Source of the DNA: Streptosporangium sandarakinum
GTDB taxonomy: Bacteria; Actinomycetota; Actinomycetes; Streptosporangiales; Streptosporangiaceae
DNA: 64,000 nucleotides
Assembly (NCBI RefSeq): GCF_013409935.1
Contig: NZ_JACCCO010000002.1
Span: 682,001-746,000 of the forward strand
Direction of reading: 5' to 3'
Within the stretch, counting starts at the first letter, position 1; each line of letters begins with the position of its first letter. The translations under genes were made by a program, and so were the position numbers. Shown here piece after piece: positions 17,142 through 24,676 of the stretch. The notes under the pieces were generated by a model that saw only the letters and a program-made list of their open reading frames with translations, did not search any database and had not been told where the DNA came from.

Positions 17142-17472
17142 GAACTGCGAATCATCGCTTCACAGGCGGGTTCCGGAAGTCGCGCCGGAGTCCCGCGGCC
17201 GGCCCTGGAACGATAACACCGGTTTGTCCGCCTTTTCCCGGGGTTTTCGCCATCGCATGATCACCCGCACCGGCCGTCCCCGCCCCGCACGGGCACGGCC
17301 CGCCCCCGCACGGACATGGAACCGTCAGTGGCCGCTCCCGCCCCAACACAGGTACGGAACCGTCAATGGCCACTCCCACCTCCGCACAGGCACGGGACCG
17401 CCAATGGCCGCGATGGACACGTCCCACCGGATGGATCTTCCGGAGTGGGGGCCGATTCTCATCGGCCCGGCG
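17142..17472. other. Intergenic with three degenerate ~40-bp repeats, no gene seen
   Basis: Between the vWA gene start and the kinase-TPR stop. From about 17310 to 17415 there are three imperfect copies of a unit containing GGAACCGTCAATGGCC followed by a C-rich stretch and CGCACAGG. No coding sequence, tRNA or clear terminator is visible. Confidence 0.55.
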
Positions 17473-19482
17473 TCAGCGGTCGCCGAGGTTCTCCAGGATG
17501 GCGCGGACCTTCCTGGCGTTGGCGTGGTGCGGGCCGTACCTGCGTTCCAGGTCGGACAGCAGGCGGCCCAGCGTGCGTCCGGCCCGTGTCGTACGGCCCG
17601 AGCCGAGTTCCACCAGGCCGATCTGGCAGCGGAGTTCGAGGAGGCGGTCCTCGTCGGTGCCGAACCGTCTCTCTTCGTCGAGGAGCCGGCGGAGATCGGA
17701 CAGCGCGAGGTCCGTCTCGCCCACGGCCGCGTGGCAGTTGGCCTCCATCAGCCGGCAACGCAGGGCGAGGTTGCTGCCGGGGCCTTCCACGGCGGCGACG
17801 TCGACGGCCAGCCGGCGGAACTCCGGCGCCGCCCTGCGGTAGTCCCCGCCGAGGAAGAGGAGCTCGGCGAGTTCGATCCGCAGGCCGATGACCTCGGAGC
17901 TGGTCGGGCCGAACGACCCGACCGCGGGGCCCACCATCTCCGCCAGCGCGTCGGCCGCCTGGCCGAAACGGGACGCCGCCTTGAGCGCCTCGGCCTCCCG
18001 GCGGGCCCGTTCGATGTCCTCGTGTTCGATCTGCACCAGCCCGGCGGCGAACCGGAACCGCGCCGGCCGCACCGGGTGGGCGGGGCCCCGCCCGTACTCC
18101 GGTTGCCGTTCGTGGCCGGGGCGCCGTTCACGGCCCGGATCCCCCTCGTGGCCGGGGTGACGCTCGTGACCCGGCCGTTCATGGCCCGAGTGCCGCTCGT
18201 AGCCCGGCCGCTCGTGATCCGAGTGCCGCTCGTAGCCCGGCCGCTCGTAACCCGGATGCCGCTCATGACCCGGATGCCGTTCGTGACCCGAGTGCCGTTC
18301 GTGGCCCGGCCGGTGCTCGCCGTACGGTGGCCATTCGCGGCGCGGCGTCCGTTCACCGTCCGGCCGCCGTTCGCGGTGCTGCGGCCGTTCGGCGTGGGGG
18401 GCCTGTTCGATGTATGACGTCCGCTCGGTGTGCGGCCGTTCGACGTGTGGCGGCCGTTCGGCGTGTGACGTCCGCTCGGTGTGCGGCCGTTCGGCGTGTG
18501 GCGGCCGTTCGGCAGACGGCGTCCGTTCGGTGGGCGGCGGGGCGGTGATGCGGCCCACGACCGTGGCGTACATCCGTGCCGGGTGGGGCGTGTCCAGGTC
18601 GACGTAACCGGGGAAGGGCGGCAGCTCGCGGCAGAAGTCCAGCAGCCGGTCGTAGACGACGTCCGCGCTGCCCGGCCGGTCCTCCGGTTTCTTGGCCAGC
18701 AGCCACAGGACGAGGCGTTCCAGGCCCTCGGGGACGTCCGGCCGCCTGGCGCGCAGCGGCCGGGGCGGGACGTCGGTGTGGTTGCGCATCGTGGCCAGCG
18801 CCGTGGGGGCGGTGAACTGGTTGTCCCCGGCGAGCATCTCGTCGAGGATCACGCCGAGGGAGTACAGGTCGCTGCGCGGGCCGACGGTCCCGGTCATGGC
18901 CTGCTCGGGCGCCATGTACGCCGGGGTGCCGAGCACCTCGCCCGTCCTGGTGAGGCGGATCTCCCCACCGGCGGCGTCCGCCCCGGCGGAGGCGAGGGCG
19001 GCGGCGATGCCGAAGTCGAGGACCTTGACCGTGCCGTCGGGGCAGAGCATCAGGTTCCCGGGTTTCAGGTCCCGGTGCACCAGCGCCCCGGCGTGGGCCA
19101 CGGCCAGCACGGAGCACACCTGCGCGGCGATGGCCGCGGCCCAGGCCACGGGGATCTCGGTCTCGTCGAGCAGCGCCGAGACCGGGTGGCCCCTGACGAG
19201 CTGCATGACCATGTAGAGGTCGTCGCCGTGCGGGCCGCAGTCGTAAACGGTGGGCACGCCGGGGTGTTCCAGTCTGGCCGTAATTCGTGATTCGCGCACG
19301 AAACGCCTGGCCAATTCCTTGTCCGGACGGCCGTCGGGAAATCGGGCGGTTTTAATGAATTTGACGGCGATCCGCCGGTCCAGACGGTTGTCGTAACCGA
19401 ACCAGACCTCCCCCATTCCACCGGAACGGCGGGATGCTGGATCCAGCTCGTAACGCCCGCCGATGACGGTTCCTCTGCCCAA
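17473..19482 (-). CDS. Ser/Thr protein kinase with repetitive linker and C-terminal TPR region
   Basis: 669 aa if started at TTG 19482, after a GGGGGCGGGG stretch and matching the usual start just before the kinase fold; an ATG at 19608 adds 42 unsupported residues. Seen: GGMGEVWFG loop, IAVKFIK lysine, HRDLKPGNLML, DFGIAAAL, GTPAYMAPEQA. From about residue 325 to 480 is a His/Arg/Glu/Gly/Pro linker of two repeat types (ERPPHAERPHTERTS, then GHERHPGHERHSG). The last 190 residues are helical with TPR-like spacing (AELLFLGGDYRRAAPEFRRL). No transmembrane helix is seen, so it is likely cytosolic. The linker is unusual in length and composition. Target unknown. Confidence 0.85.
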   Translation of the reverse strand: MGRGTVIGGRYELDPASRRSGGMGEVWFGYDNRLDRRIAVKFIKTARFPDGRPDKELARRFVRESRITARLEHPGVPTVYDCGPHGDDLYMVMQLVRGHPVSALLDETEIPVAWAAAIAAQVCSVLAVAHAGALVHRDLKPGNLMLCPDGTVKVLDFGIAAALASAGADAAGGEIRLTRTGEVLGTPAYMAPEQAMTGTVGPRSDLYSLGVILDEMLAGDNQFTAPTALATMRNHTDVPPRPLRARRPDVPEGLERLVLWLLAKKPEDRPGSADVVYDRLLDFCRELPPFPGYVDLDTPHPARMYATVVGRITAPPPTERTPSAERPPHAERPHTERTSHAERPPHVERPHTERTSYIEQAPHAERPQHRERRPDGERTPRREWPPYGEHRPGHERHSGHERHPGHERHPGYERPGYERHSDHERPGYERHSGHERPGHERHPGHEGDPGRERRPGHERQPEYGRGPAHPVRPARFRFAAGLVQIEHEDIERARREAEALKAASRFGQAADALAEMVGPAVGSFGPTSSEVIGLRIELAELLFLGGDYRRAAPEFRRLAVDVAAVEGPGSNLALRCRLMEANCHAAVGETDLALSDLRRLLDEERRFGTDEDRLLELRCQIGLVELGSGRTTRAGRTLGRLLSDLERRYGPHHANARKVRAILENLGDR
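18110..18540. repeat. Coding tandem repeats in the kinase-TPR linker
   Basis: Two adjoining blocks. 18110-18330 repeats a 12-15 bp unit encoding GHER(H/P)PG-like peptides; 18380-18540 repeats a unit with CGTTCGGCGTGTG encoding ERPPHAERPHTERTS-like peptides. Both keep frame throughout. Confidence 0.8.
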
Positions 19483-19833
19483 AACCCCGCCCCCAGAAAA
19501 GGCGTCGACTCGTCGGATAAATCGGAGAACCTTACAACGAGAAAATACAGGTTCGCGTGCCGTGCCGCCGAGGCGTCCCACCGCTGAGACGATCACAGCG
19601 TCCGTCATCCCGCCGACGGCCGTCCTCCTGCGGGCCGATCACCACTCCCGCCACCTCCATCGGGGCCGTTCCCCACGAGCCGATCACGCCTCCCGCCTCT
19701 CCCGCCGGCGGCCGTTCCCCACAGGCCGATCACGGCTCTCACTCCCCGCCGACGGCCGTTTCCCACGAGCCGATCACCGCTCCCCTCGCCTCACCGACCA
19801 GCGTTCTCCGGATGGTCTCCGTGGACGGCGGGA
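19483..19833. repeat. Intergenic ~47-bp tandem repeats and AT-rich leader
   Basis: 19611-19800 holds four imperfect copies of a 38-49 bp unit with core GGCCGTTCCCCACGAGCCGATCA (key parts GGCCGTTCC and GCCGATCAC) followed by a pyrimidine-rich tail. 19500-19560 is AT-richer and probably carries the kinase-TPR promoter. No gene is seen. Confidence 0.6.
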
Positions 19834-20979
19834 TCAGCCGAAGACCCTGTCGCGCGTGAGATCCAGAGCGGTCAGGACCGCGCCCTGCAGGACGGCGTTG
19901 CCCTCCACCGTGCTCGCGCGGACCTCCGTCGGGGCCGGGGACAGGTCGCGCAGCCGCCCCTCGACCAGTTCCGCGAGGTCGTCGCCGCCCTCGCGGCCGA
20001 TGCTCCCGCCGAGGATGACCAGGCCGGGATCGAGGATGGCGACGAGGGCGAAGGCGCAGGCGGCGATCCGCCCGGCCGCGTCGTCCCGGCTGAGATCGCG
20101 CAGGACGTCGGCCACCACGAGGTCGCAGAGCGATCCACCGGCCGTCCGGAGTATGCCGATCTCGCCCGCGCCGCCCGACGCGCCGCGCCGTACCCGGCCG
20201 TCCAGCACGAGCGCGGAGCCCAGGCCATCGTCCAGCCAGAGCAGCACGAAGTCGTCGCGTCCGGTGGCGGCTCCCGTGCGGTGCTCGGTGACGGCGGCGA
20301 GGTTGACCTCGTTCTCCATCGTCACCGGGACGTCCAGGTCACGCCGTATCTCCTGGAGCAGGCCGGGCTCCCAGCCGGGCACGTCGTTGGGGGCCACCAG
20401 GTCGCCGTGCCGCGGGTCCACCAGGCCGGGGGCGCCGAGCACGACGGTGTCCAGGGCCCGGCCCGCGGCGGCCTCGGCGACGGCGCTCCCGATGAGCGCG
20501 GACAGGCCCGGCGTCCCGCCGGAGCCGGGGGGCGCGGGAACGGCGCCGGTCCCGCCCGGTTCCGCCGTACCGGAGGAGCCGGAGGGCCCGCCCGGTCCCG
20601 CGTCACCGCCGGAGCCGGGGGCGGAACCGCTGCCGGACCCGGGGAGGTCGCGTACGGCGGAGCCGACCGTCCGGCCGGTGATGTCCGCGACCGTCACGTT
20701 GACCGCCGTGCGCCGCACGTCCACCCCGGCCACGTGGGCGCGGCCGGCCACGATCCCGAACAGCCGGGCGTTCGGCCCCCGCCGGTTCTCGCCGCACTCT
20801 CCGGCCACTTCGATCAGGCCGCCGTCCCGCAGCCGTTCGATCAGGTCGGACACGGTGGGCCTGGACAGGCCGGTGAGCTCGCGGAGCTGCGGTGCGGTCA
20901 GCGGACCGCGTTCGAGCAGCAGGTCGAGGACGAGCCGATCGTTGATCGCCCGGGCCGTGGCCGGGGTCGCGGTCTTCAT
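19834..20979 (-). CDS. ROK-family transcriptional regulator
   Basis: 381 aa, ATG 20979. N-terminal winged helix: INDRLVLDLLLERGPLTAPQLRELTGLSRPTVSDLI. The C-terminal half is the ROK sugar-kinase-like fold with GAPGLVDP, ENEVNLAAV, GGAGEIGIL and DPGLVILGGSIG. ROK repressors sense sugars or sugar phosphates. A Gly/Ser/Pro insertion of about 45 residues (around 113-158) interrupts the first lobe of the ROK domain. The canonical ROK zinc-cysteine motif is not seen. It diverges from the MFS transporter gene across a 71-bp gap holding repeats, so it most likely controls that transporter and itself. Confidence 0.88.
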   Translation of the reverse strand: MKTATPATARAINDRLVLDLLLERGPLTAPQLRELTGLSRPTVSDLIERLRDGGLIEVAGECGENRRGPNARLFGIVAGRAHVAGVDVRRTAVNVTVADITGRTVGSAVRDLPGSGSGSAPGSGGDAGPGGPSGSSGTAEPGGTGAVPAPPGSGGTPGLSALIGSAVAEAAAGRALDTVVLGAPGLVDPRHGDLVAPNDVPGWEPGLLQEIRRDLDVPVTMENEVNLAAVTEHRTGAATGRDDFVLLWLDDGLGSALVLDGRVRRGASGGAGEIGILRTAGGSLCDLVVADVLRDLSRDDAAGRIAACAFALVAILDPGLVILGGSIGREGGDDLAELVEGRLRDLSPAPTEVRASTVEGNAVLQGAVLTALDLTRDRVFG

Positions 20980-20998
20980 CCCGCCATATTAGTCAGGG

Positions 20999-21038
20999 TT
21001 CCTGCCTGTTCATCTTTTCATCAGGAAGCCTGCCTGTT
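20999..21038. promoter_or_regulatory. Probable ROK operator in the ROK/MFS divergent gap
   Basis: CCTGCCTGTT occurs twice directly (21001-21010 and 21029-21038), and TTCCTG (20999-21004) is mirrored by CAGGAA (21022-21027). The gap is AT-rich relative to the genes and serves both promoters. Confidence 0.6.
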
Positions 21039-21050
21039 AGATTCTCCGTC

Positions 21051-22217
21051 ATGAGCCCCCACCGTGCCATCGCCGCCGTCTTCGCCCTCCACGGCGCCGT
21101 CGCGGGCAGCCTGGCCACCCGCATCCCCTGGATCCAGGACCACCTCGGCCTCAGCCCGGCCACCCTCGGTTTCGTCCTGTTCTGCCCGTCGATCGGGGCC
21201 TTCGTGGGGATGCCGATGGCCGCCCGCCTAGCCCACCGCCTCGGCGGGACCATCGCCACCCGCCTCCTGATCACCCTGTGGTGCGCGGCCCTCGCGCTGC
21301 CCGCCCTCATGCCCGCGCCCGCCTGGCTGTTCCCCACGTTCCTGCTGTACGGCGCCGCCGCCGGCATGAGCGACGTGGTGATGAACTCCCACGCCGTGCT
21401 GGTCGAGCGGCACCTCGGGCGGTCCATCATGTCCGGGCTGCACGGTTTGTGGAGCGTGGGCAGCCTGGTCGCCGCCGGAGCCGGAGCCCTGGCCGCCCAG
21501 GCGGAGATCGACGCCCGCCTGCACCTCGGGGTGATCGCGCTCGTGCTGGTCGCCCTCGCCGCCGTCGCGGGGCGCGGCCTGCTGGCCGACGCCACTTCCG
21601 CCGACGCGCCGCCGCCGCGCCGCTTCGCCCTGCCCTCGCGGGCCATCGCGGTCATCGGGCTCCTCGGGTTCTGCGCCACCTTCGCCGAGGGGTCGAGCTC
21701 GAACTGGTCCGCCCTCTACCTGACCGAGGTGACCGACGCCGGGCCCGGCGTCGCCGCCGCCGGCTACACGGTCTTCATGTTCTGCATGGCGGGCACCCGC
21801 CTCGCCGGGGACCGGTTCGTCCGGCGCTTCGGACCGGTGGCGACCGTCAAGGCCGGCGGCGTCGTGGCCGCGATCGGCGGAGCCGTCGTGGTCACCTCCC
21901 GCGTGCCCGCCCTGGGCATCGCCGGATTCGCCCTGCTCGGGCTCGGCATCGCGGTGATCGTGCCGCTGGTGTTCGTCACGGCCGGCAACGTCGGCCCGAC
22001 GCCGGGGGACGGTGTGGCGGGCGTCGCGACCATCACGTACCTGTCGGGACTGCTCGCCCCCGCCGTCACCGGCTGGATCGCGGACGGCCTGTCCTACCCG
22101 GCGGCGTTCGGAGTGATCACCGGTGTGATCGTGCTGGTGCCGCTCCTGGCCGCGGCCCTGCGCCCGCGCACCGCGACCTCCACCCCGGAACCGGCGGTCC
22201 CGGCGAGCCACGGATAG
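21051..22217 (+). CDS. MFS transporter (YbjJ-like)
   Basis: 388 aa, ATG 21051. Twelve hydrophobic segments are readable by eye, with the cytoplasmic-loop signature MPMAARLAHRLGG between helices 2 and 3 and GTRLAGDRFVRRFG in the second half. The N-terminus (ALHGAVAGSLATRIPWIQDHLGLSPATLG) and GLHGLWSVGSLVAAG in the middle are typical of the YbjJ-like inner-membrane MFS proteins with unknown substrates. The divergent ROK regulator suggests a sugar or sugar-derivative substrate. A GC hairpin follows the stop. Confidence 0.88.
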   Translation: MSPHRAIAAVFALHGAVAGSLATRIPWIQDHLGLSPATLGFVLFCPSIGAFVGMPMAARLAHRLGGTIATRLLITLWCAALALPALMPAPAWLFPTFLLYGAAAGMSDVVMNSHAVLVERHLGRSIMSGLHGLWSVGSLVAAGAGALAAQAEIDARLHLGVIALVLVALAAVAGRGLLADATSADAPPPRRFALPSRAIAVIGLLGFCATFAEGSSSNWSALYLTEVTDAGPGVAAAGYTVFMFCMAGTRLAGDRFVRRFGPVATVKAGGVVAAIGGAVVVTSRVPALGIAGFALLGLGIAVIVPLVFVTAGNVGPTPGDGVAGVATITYLSGLLAPAVTGWIADGLSYPAAFGVITGVIVLVPLLAAALRPRTATSTPEPAVPASHG

Positions 22218-22218
22218 C

Positions 22219-22238
22219 GGCGGTCCTCGCGGACCGCC
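22219..22238 (+). terminator. Hairpin terminator after the MFS gene
   Basis: GGCGGTCC (22219-22226) and GGACCGCC (22231-22238) form an 8-bp stem with a TCGC loop, 2 bp after the stop codon. No U-tract. Confidence 0.55.
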
Positions 22239-22363
22239 GTTCCCGGCACAGGAGTACGGACAGTTCCGGCTGAACCAGGGCTGATCCCATCGAACTTCTC
22301 CCCGAATCCGGGGGTCCAACCGGGTGAAGTCCATACGGGGGACTCGTCGACTGGGGAGGTCCG

Positions 22364-23476
22364 ATGAGGACGAAGATCACAGCGGTCGCGGCGATCCTGG
22401 CCGCCGCGGCATTCGGGGGAATCCAGGCCGCGAACGCCGCGCCGGCACCGCAGGCGGGCACGGCGCCGCACACCGGAACCGCGCTCCACACGGGGGCGGC
22501 GCCGTACGGCGAAGCGGGACCTCATGCCGGCGCGGCGCCGTACACCGCGACCGCGCACAACATGGGCACGGAGCGTCATGCGGACGGGATGTCGCACTCG
22601 GCGGCGATCCGGTACGCCTCGGTGCGGGGCTGTGCCGACAAGGAAGGGACGCAGTACCCCTGCGGGAAGTGGCGCCTCGTCACCCACATGGGAGAGGTGC
22701 GGAAACTGGCGGACGCCCGCATCACGCCGTTGAGCGCCAAGGGCAGGCCGGAGAAGTACTCCGTCGCGCCGATCGAGGTCAGCGGCGACGGCCTGCACGT
22801 CGCCTACTTCAGGAAGTCCGACGGCCGGCTGGTCGTCCGGGAGATCGGCGGGAAGGTCCGCGCCATGGCCGACGCGCTGCCCGCCCGCGTCGGGATGGAC
22901 GACGTCACCCTGATCCTGTCCCAGGACGGCACCCGCCTGGCGGTCGTCCTCCCCGAGGACCGGAAGCTGCCCACCCGGGTGTACGACACCGCGAGCGGCG
23001 CGCCGCTCTGGACCGTGCCGTGGAACCGGGTGCTTCTCGGGTTCAGCGCCGACGACGACGAACTTCTCACGTACGGCGAGACCACCGAGACGACCCTGCG
23101 CGTCCTCGGACCGTCCGGAGAACGGCTGCGCGGCCGGACCTTGGACGAGGAGGGCGTCTACGCCCCCTACGGCCTCGCCGCGGACGGCGCGACCGTGGTG
23201 ACGGCGCAGGAGAAGCGCGGCCGGTGGGACGTCGTCGTCCACGACCTCGCGTCGGGCAGGGTGCTGACCCGGGTGCCGGTCGGCAGGAGCGCGCCCGAAA
23301 CCCTGGCCTGGACGAGGCCGGAGCAGGTCACCGCCCACTTCGTCACGTACGACGGAAGCTCCCGGCCGGCCCGGGTGCGCGTCCTGCGGATCGACACGGC
23401 CACGAAGAAGACCAGGGTCCGGGAGTCCTACAAGGTGCTGTCCGACACGTTCGCGGTCGCCACCTGCGGCGGCTGA
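22364..23476 (+). CDS. Secreted protein, probable beta-propeller (WD40/TolB-like)
   Basis: 370 aa, ATG 22364 with GGGAGG upstream. A Sec signal peptide is clear: MRTKITAVAAILAAAAFGG then ANAA as cleavage site near residue 26. An Ala/His/Gly/Pro repetitive stretch follows (26-65). From residue 80 on, repeating strand units such as VSGDGLHVAYFRKSDGRLV, LSQDGTRLAVVLPED and LAADGATVVTAQEK resemble propeller blades. Two cysteines (CADKEGTQYPC) may form a disulfide, and a lone Cys lies near the end. No enzyme motif is visible. It stands alone between two hairpins. Function unknown. Confidence 0.7.
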   Translation: MRTKITAVAAILAAAAFGGIQAANAAPAPQAGTAPHTGTALHTGAAPYGEAGPHAGAAPYTATAHNMGTERHADGMSHSAAIRYASVRGCADKEGTQYPCGKWRLVTHMGEVRKLADARITPLSAKGRPEKYSVAPIEVSGDGLHVAYFRKSDGRLVVREIGGKVRAMADALPARVGMDDVTLILSQDGTRLAVVLPEDRKLPTRVYDTASGAPLWTVPWNRVLLGFSADDDELLTYGETTETTLRVLGPSGERLRGRTLDEEGVYAPYGLAADGATVVTAQEKRGRWDVVVHDLASGRVLTRVPVGRSAPETLAWTRPEQVTAHFVTYDGSSRPARVRVLRIDTATKKTRVRESYKVLSDTFAVATCGG

Positions 23477-23487
23477 CCGTACCCGGC

Positions 23488-23511
23488 CCGCGGGGCGTTC
23501 CGGCCCCGCGG
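23488..23511. terminator. Bidirectional hairpin between convergent genes
   Basis: CCGCGGGGC (23488-23496) and GCCCCGCGG (23503-23511) form a perfect 9-bp stem with a 6-nt loop, between the secreted protein gene and the convergent methyltransferase gene. Confidence 0.65.
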
Positions 23512-23594
23512 ACGGCGGACTCGCGGACGCCATGACCCGGGCGATGAAGCGGGCGTTCCGGCTCGGGCGGTGGCGGGTTCTCGGGTCCCGCGAT

Positions 23595-24227
23595 TCAGGC
23601 CGCGGCGGGCTTGCGGGCGGCGAACCGCTCGATGACGCCGAGCTTAAGGCGTTCGTGGCGCTCGATCCCGAACCCCATCGCGCGCACCCCCGGCAGCGGC
23701 CGGCGACGGTAGTGCTCGCCCTGCAGCGGCACGGAGACGGCGTCGGCCAGCGCCTGCAGCGTCCGGACCGGCCAGGAGGTCGAGACCACGTGGTCGGCCA
23801 GGAGCAGCAGACCGCCCGGCCGCAGGACCCGCGCCATCTCGGCGAGCGCCGCCCCGTCGTCGGGGATGGCGCACAGCGAGAACGTGCAGACGACCGTGTC
23901 GAAGCGCCCGTCGGGGAATTCCAGCGCCCGCGCGTCGCCCTGCCGCAGGTCGGCCGCCAGGCCGAGGTCGCGGGCCCGGCGGCGGGCGACCGCGAGCATG
24001 GGGTCGCTCCGCTCCACCCCGGTCAGCCGGATGCCGGACGGGTAGTGGGAAAGGTTCAGGCCGGTGCCGGCGGCCACCTCCAGAACGTCGCCGGCCGCCT
24101 GCCGGCACAGCCACCGGCGGGTGTCGCCGAAGAACCTGCGTTCCACGGACGCCATCCGCCGGTCGTAGGAGCCGGCCTGCCGGTCCCAGTACCGGCTCAG
24201 CCGCTTCTCCCGGTCGCTCTCTTCCAT
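23595..24227 (-). CDS. Class I SAM-dependent methyltransferase
   Basis: 210 aa from ATG 24227; a GTG at 24257 is also possible. Seen: RLSRYWDRQAGSYDRRMA at the N-terminus, SAM motif I VLEVAAGTGLNLSHYP, acidic GVERSDPML, DARALEFPDGRFDTVVCTFSLC, and RVLRPGGLLLLADHV. This is the Methyltransf_11/UbiE-like family; small-molecule substrates are usual and the C-terminal FGIERHERLKLGVIERFAARKP suggests a phospholipid- or quinone-type methylase, which is only a guess. Single gene with no operon partner. Confidence 0.85.
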   Translation of the reverse strand: MEESDREKRLSRYWDRQAGSYDRRMASVERRFFGDTRRWLCRQAAGDVLEVAAGTGLNLSHYPSGIRLTGVERSDPMLAVARRRARDLGLAADLRQGDARALEFPDGRFDTVVCTFSLCAIPDDGAALAEMARVLRPGGLLLLADHVVSTSWPVRTLQALADAVSVPLQGEHYRRRPLPGVRAMGFGIERHERLKLGVIERFAARKPAAA

Positions 24228-24295
24228 CGGTCCGTGTCCCGCCGAGGAGTCCGCCACCGCTTCAGCGTAACTCCTCCCGAACCGGGTGTTCCGGG

Positions 24296-24508
24296 TCACG
24301 GCGAAGGCCACGTCCCCCGGCGCCAGGCGCCGGGCGTGCATCCGTGGAGCGGGCCGTAACGCTTCTGCGCGATCCGCATCAACTCGACCATGTCCTTGAC
24401 TCCGTCGCGGCCCTTGGCGAACCGGGCGAAGTACATGGAAAGAAGACGATCGCTTCCCCCGCGCCGGAACCTCGCCATCACCTCGTACGGCTGTCCGGCG
24501 TAAGGCAT
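24296..24508 (-). CDS. Small protein of unknown function
   Basis: 70 aa, ATG 24508. Not recognised. The residues FRRGGSDRLLSMYFARFAKG and DMVELMRIAQKRYGPLHG look like a folded alpha-helical protein rather than a shadow frame, and no longer gene covers this strip. It sits directly behind an AT-rich patch (24509-24575) with no good Shine-Dalgarno, so it may be leaderless or the start may be the internal ATG at 24478. The last residues are Arg/Pro-rich. It could also be a remnant of a larger gene. Confidence 0.45.
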   Translation of the reverse strand: MPYAGQPYEVMARFRRGGSDRLLSMYFARFAKGRDGVKDMVELMRIAQKRYGPLHGCTPGAWRRGTWPSP

Positions 24509-24676
24509 GGATTTTGTAATGTCGAATCGCCGTATCGATGTACCGAAAAAATATGCCGCCGAAATCGGTGCGCCACGGTCGCCCCGGCGTACCCCATGGG
24601 TGGACGGCGGTGAACGGCCGGCCTTTGGGCGGACGGAGGGAACGGCCGGCCCTTGCGTCGTGCGCCGAGGCCCGGG

